Assembly (NCBI RefSeq): GCF_945859705.1
Contig: NC_079134.1
Location: 50,708,402 to 50,772,401 of the forward strand
Direction of reading: 5' to 3'
Length of the DNA stretch: 64,000 bases
Source of the DNA: Episyrphus balteatus
Taxonomy: Eukaryota; Arthropoda; Insecta; Diptera; Syrphidae
The notes beneath the pieces were generated by a model that searched no databases, was not told the origin of the DNA, and saw nothing but the letters and a program-made list of their open reading frames with translations. Positions 44,062 through 57,340 of the stretch are shown piece after piece; position 1 is the stretch's first letter, and each line of letters starts with the position of its first letter. A program made the position numbers and the translations under genes.

Positions 44062-45511
44062 CTGAAAAGGTGGCGCGACGACACGACTATATGGGTGCTT
44101 ATTTACGCAATGCGATGACTTTGGGTGCTGAAGCCATAGAGCTTATGCTAAAGCCATCTGCTCCTTTACACCGTTACAATGATGGCGGGTGGTTGGTTGG
44201 TCGTGTTGAAGAGTATCCGGGATATAACATCGATATATTATAATGTGCTGCGTGTCTTGTGTGTAAATGCGTTTTAAGTACCCAATTTCATCCTCATGCC
44301 TTGATCCTTTTGCCTTGAAGTGATTGCTAAAACGAAAAAGTACCGTTTTTTTCTTTTTCTTTATTCCTCTGGGTTCGGGTGGGACTTAATTTAGTTTTCC
44401 CTTTGTCCTTCATTCTGTATAAATTGTTATCTAATCGAATATCTTAAAAATGATTGTTGCTACACAAGACCAAAAAGAGGACTGCCATGACTTCAACCTA
44501 CGTAGACTTCTACGACGACGTGTAGGAAACTCCAACCCAGGCAATCGAATGAATTTATGTTTCTTTAGGTGGCATGGTCCCGGCCCCAATCCCGAATCTA
44601 ATGATAATCGACCTTATAAAATATCTGGATTTTTCTTGTTGTGTTTCCTATAAGCTTAACCTTTCGGTAGATCCTTGTTTTTTTTTTTCTAATTCAAGGA
44701 CCCCTCTGTGTCATCAATATTACAACGTACAGCTTGTCTGCGCCTATATTTAATGGCTTCAAAACGGTCGGTGGTCTTATTTTTATTTAGGTTTTATGCC
44801 TCTTCTGCGATGGAAAAGCAAATATTATTTTATGGAAATTTATTGTTTTGAAATATTCTGGTTCTGCAAGATGTCGCAGAGCTTTAAAGTCAATAAAAAT
44901 AAATAAATTACCGGAACGCAAGTGTCATTTGAGGACGGTTTTTTACCCTTTTTTTGTGTCGTTCTCGTTGTCGTATGTATACGTTTTTTTTTTTTATTTG
45001 TTTATTTATTTTTTTTTGATCCAATTCACTTTTTAAAAATGCCATAAATTATCATGTTTACTGATTACTAAATCATTTAGAAGGAAAAATAAAATAACAT
45101 TTCGTGATGCAGGAAAACAAAAAATGGGAGGATCTGTGTAGGGAGGGATACTCAATTAAGATTGATTGATGTTGCTATAGAATGCAGAGAGTGCTTCAAT
45201 AAAATTAATAAATTCAAGAGAAATGGCTGTTTGACACGATATTCGATAAGCGTATTCGTTTATAATTCCAGTTTCCTGAAAGAAATGAATTGAACCTTAT
45301 TAAGAATTTCAGGAAGGTATTGTACATACATTTATTAAACAAAACATGAAGCATCTTGTTTTCTAAGACTAAAAGGTAAAAAAATATATAGATTAAAGGA
45401 CTCATAAGTAATGAATTGCGAACTGATTAATTGGAATAGTTCACTTTTCTAAAAAAAAAGTTCAGTATTTACAAACAAAAAAATGATACACTGATGGATG
45501 AAAACAACTGA
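44062..45511. other. Intergenic DNA, no supported gene
   Basis: If the exon at 43857 is real, its first intron starts here. Frames at 44046-44243 and 44450-44653 are antisense or unrecognised. Long T runs occur near 44680-44690 and 44980-45020. Confidence 0.35.
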
Positions 45512-45578
45512 TGGATTGGTCTGGCAGACAGTGCCACCTGCAGATTCTGCAATAATAAGGAAGAGACACCAGAACATA
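45512..45578 (+). pseudogene. LINE ORF2 C-terminal scrap
   Basis: The plus strand encodes WIGLADSATCRFCNNKEETP followed by Glu-His. The pattern CR-C, then ET-EH is the end of ORF2 in jockey/I/R1-type LINEs, after RNase H or the reverse transcriptase. A stop follows. Only about 22 codons remain, directly next to the 3' end of the RAG1-like gene. Confidence 0.5.
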
Positions 45579-45579
45579 A

Positions 45580-47258
45580 TTAGGCAACTGTGAAGCACTG
45601 ATGCACCAACGACACAGATACCAAGAAGTAAGTAAAGACAGTTATATTATCTTTTCTGGATGTCTTTCTACTAAAATATTCCCTGTTTGTTTTTAAGTCC
45701 TTATTACGGGCCTCTTGCGCCTCTTCGCTTAGCATGCCAATTGGTAACAAAGCGTTATTGATAATTTCAGGCCCATGAATAAGGATTTTGTGTACAGTTG
45801 GGATCATTGGCATCCACGGATATAATTCTACACATAAACGAGCAGTGTCTTGGCAGTAATTTTGGAATTTTTCAGAGTTGATATTGAAGCCGCTTGATAT
45901 TGCTTGTAGTATCATATAAAATCGTCTGATTAGTTCTGGGTTTACTCCTGTAACTTTTGAAGACGCTTCATAGTTTTGAAAAAACTTTCGAGCTACGTTA
46001 CCATCATTGCTATTTCCGAAACCAGGCTTGGGTTTGTCCACAATGAGAGACATTTGGCTCTTGAATTCTGCCTGTATTCTAATTTTATTCACATAAATAG
46101 CATCTGAGTGTGGAATTTGTATCAGTTAAGGAATTGCATATTTTCCCATCAACCATAAAAAATATGGGTTTGTGAGTGACTTTGTATGAACATGCATTTA
46201 AATTAACTACTGAACTTATTAAGTTTCTGATTTCGCTATCAATTTTCTCTTTTTTTTCCTTCACAAGTTCATTTGTTTCTTTTGCGTATTCAAGATTAAT
46301 GGGTCGGCAAAATCTGGGTGAGGAAGGTCTAGGGTTTTGCCACAAGACAACTGGGATATCATTCGTTTTATTTAATACTAAGCGTAAAGGTACTAGGGAA
46401 GTTAGGAACATATATTTATCATCAGAACATTCAGATATAAACTTTTGCTTATACTGCGTATAGCTGGAACTGCCATCAAACCCCCATTTTGAAATTAAAA
46501 CAATCTCGTCAGATGGATTAACAGTGCAAAGTTCAAAAATATTTTGCTGTGAAATAAGTAAGCGATTGGCTGTGTGATCTAGCAACGACTGAAGAGACAC
46601 CTCAGCTTTAGTTTCACTAACAGAAATGTTATTAGGATAGCATAAAGACTTTTCAGCTTGAATCATTTTATACGATGGAAACAGATCTTTAGCAATATTC
46701 CTGATGATTTCGTACTGCTTTCTTGAGAGTTGAACTTCAATGATCATTGAAAGTGCTTCTCGTGGAGACAATTTTTTAATTTTTGAATTAAGAGTTAAAT
46801 CAAGGCAATCTTTTGCGTAGTTATGTATGTGACTGTGAAACTTTTTTTATAACTTCAGCTTCTTGAATTTTACCGGCAGCTCTGAAAGACATCTGAGTAG
46901 CAAAAGCCAAGGCACTTGCCGGATTCTCAGAGCGCACGGCAGCAGTTTTCCTACGTTTAGATTGATCACTGCATTCCTCAAATTCTAACGTACGCCTTCC
47001 CATCCCTACCCTAGGAACAATTGATTTTTGGAACACAAAAGTTTGTTCCGACCAACTTTTTTCATTTGCTACAAGTCGTTCATTGTGCTTAGAATACATA
47101 ATCCACTTACTACGTAGCTGGGCCTTGAAGTTCCGGAGCTCCTTTTTAATTTTGTTGCTGTTTTCAGTAGGACAAGCCGTTATTTCCATAACATAGTCAA
47201 TAATGTGATCAAATTTTTGTTCGAAATCTTTGGCATTACTACTAATAAATTTATCCAC
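45580..47258 (-). pseudogene. RAG1/Transib-like DDE transposase, best-preserved copy, broken twice
   Basis: Three minus-strand frames follow in order: 47258-46821, about 46845-46085 and 46092-45580. The second contains KWGFDGSSSYTQYKQKF, where the first catalytic Asp is expected, then LWQNPRPSSPRFCRPI and a VDGKICNSLTDTNST block ending RCYLCE. The third holds KPGFGNSNDGNVARKFF and VHKILIHGPEII, then LPIGMLSEEAQEARNKD and SRKTSR, equivalent to the RAG1 region with the catalytic Glu. Two faults are visible. One extra A in an A7 run (46842-46848) shifts the frame after the first block. The segment between CYLCE and NKIRIQAEFKSQ, about 70-100 codons, is deleted; it should carry the middle catalytic Asp. 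The family call rests on these motifs. Confidence 0.72.
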
Positions 47259-50074
47259 TAAAACTTTTTTTTTAATAACAATTTCGGTTGAAGAATCTGT
47301 AAAAAAATTTTTTTTTTCAACCTACAAAACCTCGTTTCTTTATAGAATTAATTAAAAAACTTCAAATTTCAACAAAGGCTTTCACTTCTAGCTTTTGTTT
47401 CTAATAAAAGAATATCTATACTATAAGTCTACGTACTCAGTTTCAAAAGCCTCCTTTGCAAATTAGAAAAAAAAAAACAGTTTTAAACTTTTTATATGGC
47501 TATTTGCACTTTTTATTATTTCTTTCCGCGAGTTTTATTATTTTTGTTTATGAAAAAACGTTTTCATTATCTGCTAACCTTGATTAATAGATGACATTTT
47601 TTCTTTTTCTTTTTAACCCTCTGAATATTATTTTTTTTTAACTGACCGATTAAAACACAACAGATCTTTATATTTACCAATAGACAACATTTACAACTAG
47701 TTTTCTAGCAGCCTACTGCCTCTCCGACCTTGAAAGTTTTAAAGGTTGATAGACAATCATGTCCACTCTGCAACAACAACAACAAAATTGAAGAAACCGT
47801 TATCCTCAATTTTGCATTTTGATCACGCTCTCCATACAACCGGCCCCAGTGTGCGTCGGTAATTAAAAATACTTTAAATTCTTTAAAGATGTTGCCGTTT
47901 TGATTTTTTTAATTTCAAAAATTATGCTTTGCTGACCAAAGATAATGAGGATCACTTTTTTCCTCAATAACTAACTCTTTCGCCAACATTATACTATTAA
48001 AACATTAAATCCAAGTTTGTTCCTCAATTATCAATTTCGTTTTAATCAGAGAGAAATCGAAAAGCTTCCTTTCCGAAACTAAAGATTCTGAAATTTTAGT
48101 CGGAATGGCCTGCTCGGGAGCCAATTTGTAATGTATCTACTTTAGGTCTAAGGCTTTTGTAATCGAAATTGAAATAAGAAGTAGTTGAAAAATTAAACGG
48201 TTCACAGTGTAAAGCATATACGTAGGAGATTCATTAAACATAGGCATCGACATCATTAGAGCCCCGAATAGAGGAAAAAGAAGAGAGTTCACTCCTATCG
48301 AAAAGAACAATGAGCTCATGCAATTAATACATTGAAGTGGAGACCTGAAGTAGTCTAGAATGCATTAATTTCTATTTCAGGAATTTTTTCAAGGAGCTTT
48401 TATCGATATAAATGTAAGATTTTGGTTCTAAAACAAAGTTTTTGATACGTTACAAGGTTTTCAAGAATTTACTGGATAGTTTTCATTCATAAAAAATTAT
48501 ACGGTTGTAAGAACAATTGACTATAATGTTTTTTATCGTGATGTGACTGGTTTCTGATTTATTGATTGTCACGTCAAACTCACAAAAACTCAAATCAAGC
48601 AAATTCCAAAAATCCTTTTAGTTGCTTGAAGAGTTTCATTATTTATTAAACCATTAAAACGCAATCCATACTTTTATTGATTGTATACGATACACAAGCA
48701 AAAACGTTGACAGGCTAACTTCATTCTGATGTTCCGTGCTGCCTTTGCAATCGCGATCCTTCCGATATGGCTCCGCTCAAACAAACTCTAACCAACAGGA
48801 TTGCAGCAAGAACCGCCACCACAGCATTTCAGAATTTCAAATAATGCATTCTCTCATCTGTCTGCATCTGCCATCATGCCATGATGCCATGCTATATATA
48901 AAATGGCTGCACTCAGTTCCGCTCTGTATAAAAGGACATTTCTGGTCTACCAATTCCTTCGCAAAGTGTGTTCTTTCAGGCGTTTAAAAATGTTCCACAT
49001 TGCAAGAGTTGGACACATCTACACGCTACGCCAGCCCCTTCAGGCATGCAACCACACCATCAAAATCGTTGTGTGTCAGTTTACCCCTAAACCCATTAGA
49101 CACAAAGTGATGCTTTTTCTTTTAAAGTGGAAGTGTGGCCAACAAAAGTGTTTCACATTTGAATTTTGCAGTGATTGTGCATTAGTTCTGGCTCTTGGCC
49201 CACATTGAAATGCGTTTTTTGAATCGACTTTTTTGAGATGAAAATTCATCAGGTGAATCGTTAGTTAAAGTTTTTAAGTTAGATATAGTATCTTTAAGAT
49301 AGATAAATACAAATATATATTTTCAAACTCAGTTCTTCTCTGGTCTGATTTATTTCTCTATAAAAATTTCTTTTTAATGAATTTGAGCAAGTTTAAGCTT
49401 AAGATTTATCTTTTGTTGCGGTTGTCCTTAAACTTTTTTCGATTTTCCTTTGGATAGATATTTTTTTTCTTGCTTTTGTTTTTTTTTTTGTTTCCTTCTC
49501 GCATGGATTCATTTTGCGTATATAGGAACAGACTTTTCAAGAGGTCACCCCCTAGTTTTTTTTTGAGATATGTGTGACCAAATACATTTTCTAGATTAAA
49601 ATGCGGTTCAAGGGAATGAGTAAGGACTACACGAATCAAAAAAAAAGTTTCGCCAAACTTTGTGTACTGTGTGTGATGGTGCGGGCAAAATATGTAGGAA
49701 ACAAAAGAAACTATAACAAAAGATCGGAAATCATATAAAATCAGTGAGACAATGGGATTACATCCGTATCCGTATGCCACAAAAACGATGGGACTGTAGT
49801 GGGTTTGTTATGTGGTTGAACAAAAAGGGATGGAATTGTTATTTTTAGTCCTTAAGGCCAAGAAAATAAATATATTCTGAGATTTATTTAGAAAAGACAC
49901 TCTTACTTATATTAGTTATCTGAAAGTTAATACTTGATATTGATAATAGATACATTTTTAAGAACTGTAGGCTTTCTAAAATAAGATACCACTTCAAAAA
50001 TTGTCGAACTTTGGTATCCCAATATTCTTCCAGTTTTAACAGAATTCCTTTCACCCACTTGGCATTTTTATAAT
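47259..50074. other. Intergenic DNA with a GC-richer island
   Basis: The stretch 48720-49200 is GC-richer and has TATA-like words (CTATATATAAAATGG, CTGTATAAAAGG), so it could include a promoter. No downstream protein is recognised. The frames at 48736-49208 and 49406-49780 lack family patterns. Confidence 0.35.
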
Positions 50075-50545
50075 TTGAACTTGAACCAAACACCAATTTG
50101 CAAACAGGAAATTAATATTTTAAAAAGTATAACAAAAATTTTTCCATCCATGCACAGAATAAAAATAGCAACAGTCTGTAGAGTAGTTCACCGAGTTTCA
50201 GATGCAATCATGGATTTCAAAGTCCTTTTGCTGACCAGAGAATTCTGCGGAAATAGCAACTCATTTTTTTCTCAAGGAGATTTTTCACGTGCAGCTGGAT
50301 GTATTGACGGGACGATGATCAACATCGATGCACTGTTAACTTCGTTAACAGATATGCAATACATGCTTTAAATGCAATGATGGATTGTTGCCGAGGACGT
50401 TCCTTCTGTGCTGTTAACGTAAGTTGGCCAGATGGTGTACATGATGCAAGGGTGCTGAAAAATTCCCGTTTGGCAGAAAGTTTTAACGTTGGACAGATTC
50501 CAAGTGCAGTTCTTTTACGATATATTGCGTATACCTTTTAAATGG
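50075..50545 (+). pseudogene. PIF/Harbinger nuclease remnant
   Basis: The plus strand encodes VCRVVHRVSDAI and GDFSRAAGCIDGTMINI, the first catalytic Asp block of Harbinger nucleases. After a frame change it continues with SFCAVNVSWPDGVHDARVLK and NSRLAESFNVGQIPSAVLL, where HDAR carries the second Asp. Nothing after 50545 matches, so the third acidic residue is lost. Frame changes occur near 50340 and 50395. Confidence 0.75.
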
Positions 50546-52474
50546 TTTATAACAACATAGTTAACTATGAAAGTACTTTTGCTCTAAATCGGTAGTTACT
50601 AGGAGTTACGACCAAGAAAAACCATTCCTAATCCAGGGTGAAGTAACCTTGCCTATTGGAGTGGTTTACAGCCAGGAATATCTGCCTGCATTTTAGCGGT
50701 GCCTCCTTAAGACCGAGTCGAATCAAAGAATATCAACCCCTTATCTAATCATGCGGGGCTCTGATATGATAGACTTTTATTTTCTCTATCTGATCTTGGG
50801 AACTAAGGATACATACAAGAAAAATGTCGAAAATATGAAGAAATAATACAAATTAAAAAAAAATCGCTGTTCAACGGAACGTTACCGCCAGTGATTTAGC
50901 GAGTTAGATGGAGAGAGATCTGCAAAGACTCGAAACCGGAGTGCAGCTGAAAGACTGCTATGCCAAAGCAGCACAAGAAGAACCGGTGAGCTCAAGGCGC
51001 TGCATCATCAGCACCTATTTTTGGGAGTAGGTACCCCTCCTAAGGTAGGGGAAGATATTACTAAAGACATAACGAATGCATGTTCTTCGTATAATGGAAT
51101 TCTTGACTTCAAAGAAATTAAAAACAAACAACCTAAAATAAAAAAAAAAACTGCGCTTTAGCACACAAAAACTGCTTAACCTGAACAAAAATGAGATTCA
51201 AGTGAAAAACCGTCAAATCCTAAAGAAGAGTCTTTAGATAAGCCAATATTAGTATATCCAGGAATAAAATGAAAAGGGTCACAAATTATGTAAGATCCAA
51301 GCATCCAACGTCGGAAGAAATCCTGTAGTAGTTAATTTTACAGAACACATGTCAAAAAAATCAAAAACTTTAAAAGACGTATACAAACAACAAATATTTG
51401 AATGTAAATGCGAAGGTAAGAGAAAAGAAAAGAGACCTGTAATTTTTAGGCAGGTGCTGAAGAACTATTTGATGTACTAAGTTGTGACGAAGAGAAAATT
51501 TGAAGGAAATGTTTTAATTAAAGTTATGTCTTTGACGGGCAAGGATTAGGATTTTGCAGTGTGTTCTACGATATTTCCAGAAAATTATTCAACAAAGTCA
51601 AAAAGTACCAATAATAATCCACATGACGATGAAGATTATGATAAACAAAACAAGAGGGCACTCTGCTCTCAGGGAGGAAGTGTGAGTAAAAGCATAGAAT
51701 TGTTGAGTGTAAAACAAAACGTGTCATGTACAAAGTACAACGAAGAAGCCAGAAACCAGATCAGGCTATAACATACGTTGTTCTAAATCAGTCGTGAGCG
51801 AATAGAACATAAGAAGTAGGAAATTAGTAAATACTTTATTTCGGGGAATATTTAAAGGTATTAGATATCTTCTTTTATAAAGTAACTTAGTTAAATAAGA
51901 GAGTGTCTAATTTACATTCCAATTTCCATCCATTATTACTTTTATCTTTCATCACTCATGTTAATAAGACTTACAAAATTAATGACGGCACACTTAATCC
52001 AGATGATTCAGCGGACCATTCGATTGTAATCGAACGAATATAAGAGAAAGAATAAGGAAGAAAAGAGATTTTATTCTAAGAAGTACCTAATGAAAATTCA
52101 ACGTTAAATAGTTTTTTAGATGATGCATTTAATGCATTTAAAAAGAAGAAAGAAAAGAAGCCACAAGGAGCGAAAATTGTGCCAATAGAAGAAAGTAGCA
52201 AGAAACGAAACAGTATCAATATAAAAATGGATCAGTTGTTGCAAGCATTTCCCAGGAAATAATTTGAATATAAATTGGTGCAGCTTGTATAGTTTCCTCT
52301 GTTTATTATGAATTTCCATTCTATATTCATTACGAGGTAGAGAACGCATCTACCGTACTGTCTTGAAAGGTTTTGATTGGAATAATTTAAGTTTCCACCG
52401 TGTAATTGAAAGCTTGCTTTAACTGATTGAAAAAGTAGGAAAGTAAAACTATTTCTGAGGACTGGTTGCGAAAT
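50546..52474. other. Intergenic DNA with unassigned open stretches
   Basis: From about 50883 to 51150 one plus-strand frame stays open for about 88 codons (ELDGERSAKTRNRSAAERL near its start). It could be the second protein of the Harbinger element or chance. The frame at 51559-51771 is hydrophilic and unrecognised. No terminal repeats were found. Confidence 0.35.
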
Positions 52475-52601
52475 CTGGGGTCGAACTACGGCATACGTTC
52501 GTTAACGTTTTGACTATTTCTCTCTCTATTCAATCAGAAGAAAATAATAGAGACATAAAGCGTCAGTACGTTAACGAACGTATGCCGTAGTTGGACCCCT
52601 G
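52475..52601. mobile_element. Short palindromic MITE, about 127 bp
   Basis: The ends CTGGGGTCGAACTACGG and the complement of CAGGGGTCCAACTACGG pair over about 38 bp, through GCATACGTTCGTTAACGT. The right end CAGGG fits the hAT pattern. No clear target duplication was found. The centre is an AT-rich loop of about 50 bp. Confidence 0.75.
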
Positions 52602-53311
52602 CATTTTACACATAACTTGTTTGTTTCATTTATAAGGTGTAATGTAAACACTAGCCGTGTTTGTATTAGAATTATAGAAAGAACAGGCACACCAACGGTA
52701 ACGGTTAGCGATGCAAAATAGGAGATGGTTAGCTGTAGATCGAGTTTGCTGCTAGCTGGAAAAGGAATAAAAATGACAATAAAGGGGTGATCGTTGGGAT
52801 GGGAGCCAATATTTGTGGCAATCAATACATCACCTGGGGTTGTAGTAGGTGAATCATATTTATATTTATTGCTATAAACTCATATTTTGAATTCTCTGAG
52901 CAACAAAGAACAGAAAAGGAACTTCGAGAGCGGACTGGAAATAAACGAATGAACTCAAGCTATGGACATTTCTGCACTGCCATGGAATGTAAATATAGTC
53001 GCCTTTTTTTAGAATACTATGAAAATATGTACTTAAATCAATGTAATCGTAGTTATCGACGCGAGTCCTCCTTGACATCCTTTACTGTCGACGAGGAGGA
53101 CGTTGATTCCTGGCTTCAAGGTGCGCCGTCTTCTGACAACAAAGATATCACCATTTTATTAGTTTCTTTTATGAATTCCATTTTTTATCTTTTTTTACAA
53201 CAGAAATGGCGCAAAAAGGCATCTTCATCGTATTTTTTGAAGTCAGAGTCTACAATTCATATGCTTCAAAAATAAATAAATTTAGGAATATAAACCAACG
53301 ATACCGAAAAA
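52602..53311. other. Intergenic DNA, no supported gene
   Basis: The frame at 52949-53275 (108 codons) is open on the plus strand but I do not recognise it. A 68-codon frame lies opposite. It may belong to the element with the THAP domain that follows. Confidence 0.35.
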
Positions 53312-53473
53312 ATGCCTTATTACTGCGGCGTAGTTGGCTGCCCAAATAAGAATTCACCAGGCAACATTAGATTTTATTCCTTTCTGGAAGTTTGGACTAG
53401 ACATCCGAAAATGAACGTTCTTAAAAAAAAAGACATGATTACAAAAATGCTCTTGTTTGTTGGCGAAATTTAA
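53312..53473 (+). pseudogene. THAP zinc-finger domain fragment
   Basis: The frame MPYYCGVVGCPNKNSPGNIR followed by FYSF is the start of a C2CH THAP domain, with Cys-x4-Cys and the basic loop. After an A-run the frame shifts, and the neighbouring frame supplies a CWRN segment. THAP domains bind DNA in P-element transposases and in domesticated derivatives. The downstream region to about 54205 has open stretches that I cannot assign. The fragment ends at a TAA. Confidence 0.6.
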
Positions 53474-54542
53474 TTTTTCATTTTAACATTCACTAATTAG
53501 AAACTTAAATAAATTTCAGATACTGCTGCTGACCCTGATGAAGCTCCGAATGGTACTTTCCTTCACATTGTTTGGAAACATACATTTTTGGAATTTAGAA
53601 GCAAACTACGTCCAGAAAATTCCATGAGCTTATTCTCGAACTGATTATAGAGATGAACGCGATCGTAAGATGACCAGATAAACAAGCCAGGACACACTTC
53701 ACTTCGTTTAGTTTTAAGCAACTATTCGAAGCAATAAAAGGCTTGCGGTTATAAAAGACTGCTTCGAGATCCCTATAGAAAAGTCCTGTAAGTTGAAAGA
53801 AGGAGACTCAAGGGCACCAGCATTTCTAGAAGTGGAGTACGGTTACGGTCTCCCTTTTCCGATGAAAAAAAAAATGTCTTTCCAAGTAACCACTGGAAAT
53901 GCTTTGCAGTCCTAACCAAATAATTCCAAAGTGAATGCAGGTTTCGTAGAGTCCTACTTTACACTGACAATGGGCGGACACTTCCGCTGAAGTCAATGAT
54001 TACCCACCCACTCATGTTTCAAGAAAATTTTCATTCAATTGCTGCCCTTCAAGAAAGAAAACTGAGTTCAGAAAAGACATTCCGCCCTCAAAACGAGAAA
54101 AACGGGGTTGCACTCACATACTTGCAATTTTTTGTGTATGAGCACAAAGTCGAAGGAGAAATCGTGGTGAAAAAACCAATACATATAAAATCGGCTCCGC
54201 GGTGATTATAATTTCCATACAAATTTTAGCCGCCGTCGGACCAGTTTCTTAGTCGAAGTCGGACTCAGCTCCGCCTGAGGCAGAGCGGATTCGGACAGAG
54301 GTCGGACTCGTTTGCTTGAAAAGTGAGAGTGATGTTAGTGCAAATGAGGAAAAACGACAGTTTGTTATCGTTCCAAAAAAAATTTACAACCTACTGCTAC
54401 TTTTCCTAAGACAACATAAAAGTTTGTTGTTTTTTTTTTCTGCCGAATTTTTTCGGCAATCGAGTTCATCGGTCTTCATGATTGAGTTCCCTTTATGACA
54501 AAGGATTCCCGGTGTGTGCTGATTTACCTGCAATTAAATATT
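53474..54542. other. Intergenic DNA, possibly remains of a THAP-bearing transposon
   Basis: The frame at 53996-54205 is open but unrecognised. A GTCGGA(C) word recurs five times near 54235-54310 in an otherwise GC-rich patch. No ends identified. Confidence 0.35.
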
Positions 54543-55462
54543 GATCAAGGGGCACGGTAGTGCCCAGCTAAGTTCTCTAGCAACTTCGGCACTACACCCT
54601 TATTTACAGGGAACAACTCAGGCCATTTTCGACCCCCCTCTAACTTCCACACCAAAGATACCAGAAATTTCAAACTCGTTACATTTGTTGAGCTGGCCGA
54701 ACTCAAATTCCTTACAAAATTTTAGCTTCTTGCGATGAGTAGTTTCTGCGATACAGGACTTCAAAAATCGCTCACTGATAGATCATCAAAATTATGGAGA
54801 ACTTCCCGCTATCGTAGAAACTTGAAATTTTGATAGGACTTGTGGTGTATATAAAAGAAAAAAAAATCTGAGAATTTCAACCAGGGGGCGTGGCAACCGC
54901 CCATTTCTGCTGAATTTTCATTAAATATTATAGAGCACTTCTGATTATCGTAGAATCTTGAAATTTGGTAGAATGGTAGAGATGGTAGTTTATACAAAGG
55001 AAAAAATTTGATAATTTTAGCCAGGGGGCGTGGCAACCGCCCATTTTCACTGAATTTTCATCAAATATAAAGATTTTCAACTCTACAGCCATACCTACCT
55101 TGCAAAAAGTAGTGAAATCACAACAAAAACATTACTGTTAAAAAAAGAGCCAAATTCTCCTATGTTGAAATTATGCTGGCACAAAAAGTACTGAGATGTT
55201 AAAGTGTACCAAGTTCTAAAGTTTGGGTTCAAATTCGTATCAATAAAATGTTGATTGTTTACTTAGCAATTTTTGAAATAACTTTAAAAATCGGTATTTA
55301 AAAGAAAAATTGTCAAGAGAACAATCAAAATTTTATTGATACGAATTTGAACCCAAACTTTAGAACTTGGTACACTATTACATTTCAGTACTTTTTGTGC
55401 CAGCATAATTTCAACAAAGGAGAACTTGGCTCTTTTTTTAAACAGTAATGTTTTTGTTCTGA
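54543..55462. mobile_element. Composite repetitive element, copy 2
   Basis: It shares with 12135-13547 the same order of parts: the hairpin end (GGGCACGGTAGTGCCC), a unique segment, two minisatellite units (GCGTGG at 54889 and 55029) and the palindrome. The sequence TAAATATT lies at both borders (54535-54542 and 55463-55470), which could be an 8-bp target duplication. AT-richness makes this less certain. The two ends are not inverted repeats of each other. Confidence 0.78.
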
Positions 55463-55463
55463 T
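55117..55463. repeat. Inverted repeat of the composite element, copy 2
   Basis: The left arm starts ATCACAACAAAAACATTACTG at 55117. The right arm ends at 55463. The arms are about 157 bp with a spacer near 55275-55303. There are more mismatches than in copy 1, so this insertion is probably older. Confidence 0.85.
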
Positions 55464-57340
55464 AAATATTAGAAAATGATACATTATTAGGAAATTGTTG
55501 GTTTTGAAGCGAAAAGAAATATGGATCTTTCTAACTATCATCAATTTTATAAATGTAACGAGTTTTTATTACAGGGTCTAGGTTTTTGAGCAATAGAAGA
55601 TTTCCATGACTAACAAAAAATATCTTATCTTCGTAAAATATCGATAGCCTTGGAAACACATTTATATAAAAAATGAATATCTAGTAAGAAATGCTTAAAA
55701 TGTTATGTTGGCCTCGAAACGAAACCTCGTCTGCATAACAAAAGCCGAATTTGCTGAAACGTTCTCAACTTATGCCAATTTTGAATTCATCAATTTTTTC
55801 TAATTCATTTGGTTATGTTTGTTTATGTCTGGTTCATATTTTTTTGAAAAGGAACTCCAGCCATGTACAAAAGTAAATACGAGTAAGAAAATAACTTTAA
55901 TTATCCTTAACTTTTGTTGTCCTACAACAGCATGAGCGACCAGATTGTGATATCATCCGCCTGATGCTCCACTACCACCACCACCACCACACACAGATCA
56001 CATATCCAAGAACATTTAACGAAAAACCTATATTATATGAAGTTGGATATAGCTTCAAGTACGTTCTTGGACCGAAAAAAAGGGATCCCTGTTCTTATGT
56101 TTGAATGATAAATTGCTGGCAATAAAACTTATGACTTTATGTCCACGTAGCTTTTACCCACCTTGAGGTTTCTTTTGGTTACTTTTCTTCGACTCATCCT
56201 TGCACTACCGCAGGTTTCTTCTCAAAGACTTATCAAAAGGGATTATTTTCTCTTTTCTCTATAAAAGCGTACATATATATTTATACTCTTACATATACAC
56301 AATCATTTTGTTAAAGTTTATGTATGTGTGTGTTAGAACTATAAATGCGGGATGCATACAGGGAAGAAGTAAGAAGTTTCTTACGGTAGAAGAAAAGCAG
56401 AAGGATGAGAAAGGTGCGGTGGGATGGAATTAAATGTCATGTAGGAAGAATGGCTGCTGAAACGCAACTATTGTCCGAACTTTTCAGGACGATAAAGCTA
56501 ACTTTCAACTTCTGCTTTTTCGTTTTTAGCTGATATGAGAGTTTAGGGGGGGTTCTTTCTCATTTGGACCAGCCAGAAGCCAGCAGCTTGTTTGAGAGTG
56601 AAATTTGTGTCTGGGAAAACTCATTTAATTTTTAGTAGAAGAAAAATAAAAAAAAAAAACAGAACACCAATGGAAAGAAATAAAACTTTAAGGATAAACT
56701 AAGGGCAAAGGGAAGCAAGCACAAAGTTGTTCCATAAGTTCTGAGCTTCTTATGCTGAGAGAATATGATGCTTTTAAGCATCGAAGATTTGGCTTCAATT
56801 TTCCGAAACGGACTTTTCTTTCCTTATTCTGTTTTTTTTTTCATCTGATTTTTTTTTAAATTTTTTATGATGAGTTCATCTGAATCAGGAAGAGAAAAGT
56901 TTAAATTTTCTAACCACTCGTTATGGTTAGTTTAATCAGATTTTGGTCAAGGATATTTGAATCTGAATATTCAGGGAAATGTTAGTTGTCTTCGTGTGTT
57001 GGTGTCTTCTAATACAGAAATTTGAATTTTGTGAGTAAATTTTAGTGTGGTACTCGAAGAGAATGACAAAGCAAAGTTTTAACGAACAGAAAATTTAAGT
57101 TTTTATTGTTTAAATGCAAAGTGAAATTATAAACTTCAGCTAAATAAACTTAGAAACGTATTTTGTGAATAAAGTACTAGTAAAAATAATAAAAGGAAAG
57201 AAAACTAATGAAAGAACTTAATAAATAATGTTTATAATATATTTCTTATGTTACGTTAAAACTTAAACTTAATTTGAAACATTTTGATCAGATATGTATG
57301 AGTATTTCAATTTATGAGATCCTTAAGAATTTCGGTCTAC
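55464..57340. other. Intergenic DNA, nothing recognised
   Basis: A (CAC)n run lies near 55968-55990 and TA-rich sequence near 56262-56300. Frames at 55284-55544 and 56200-56433 have no support. Confidence 0.4.

Noticed and set aside
48736..49208. Promoter and short coding gene downstream of TATA-like words
   Set aside because: The TATA-like words are present, but the frames after them show no family pattern, no splice partner and no clear stop context; kept only as a remark.
49406..49780. Minus-strand frame of 124 codons with a Lys-rich tail
   Set aside because: The tail comes from an A/T-rich run, there is no recognisable domain, and flanking splice signals are not convincing.
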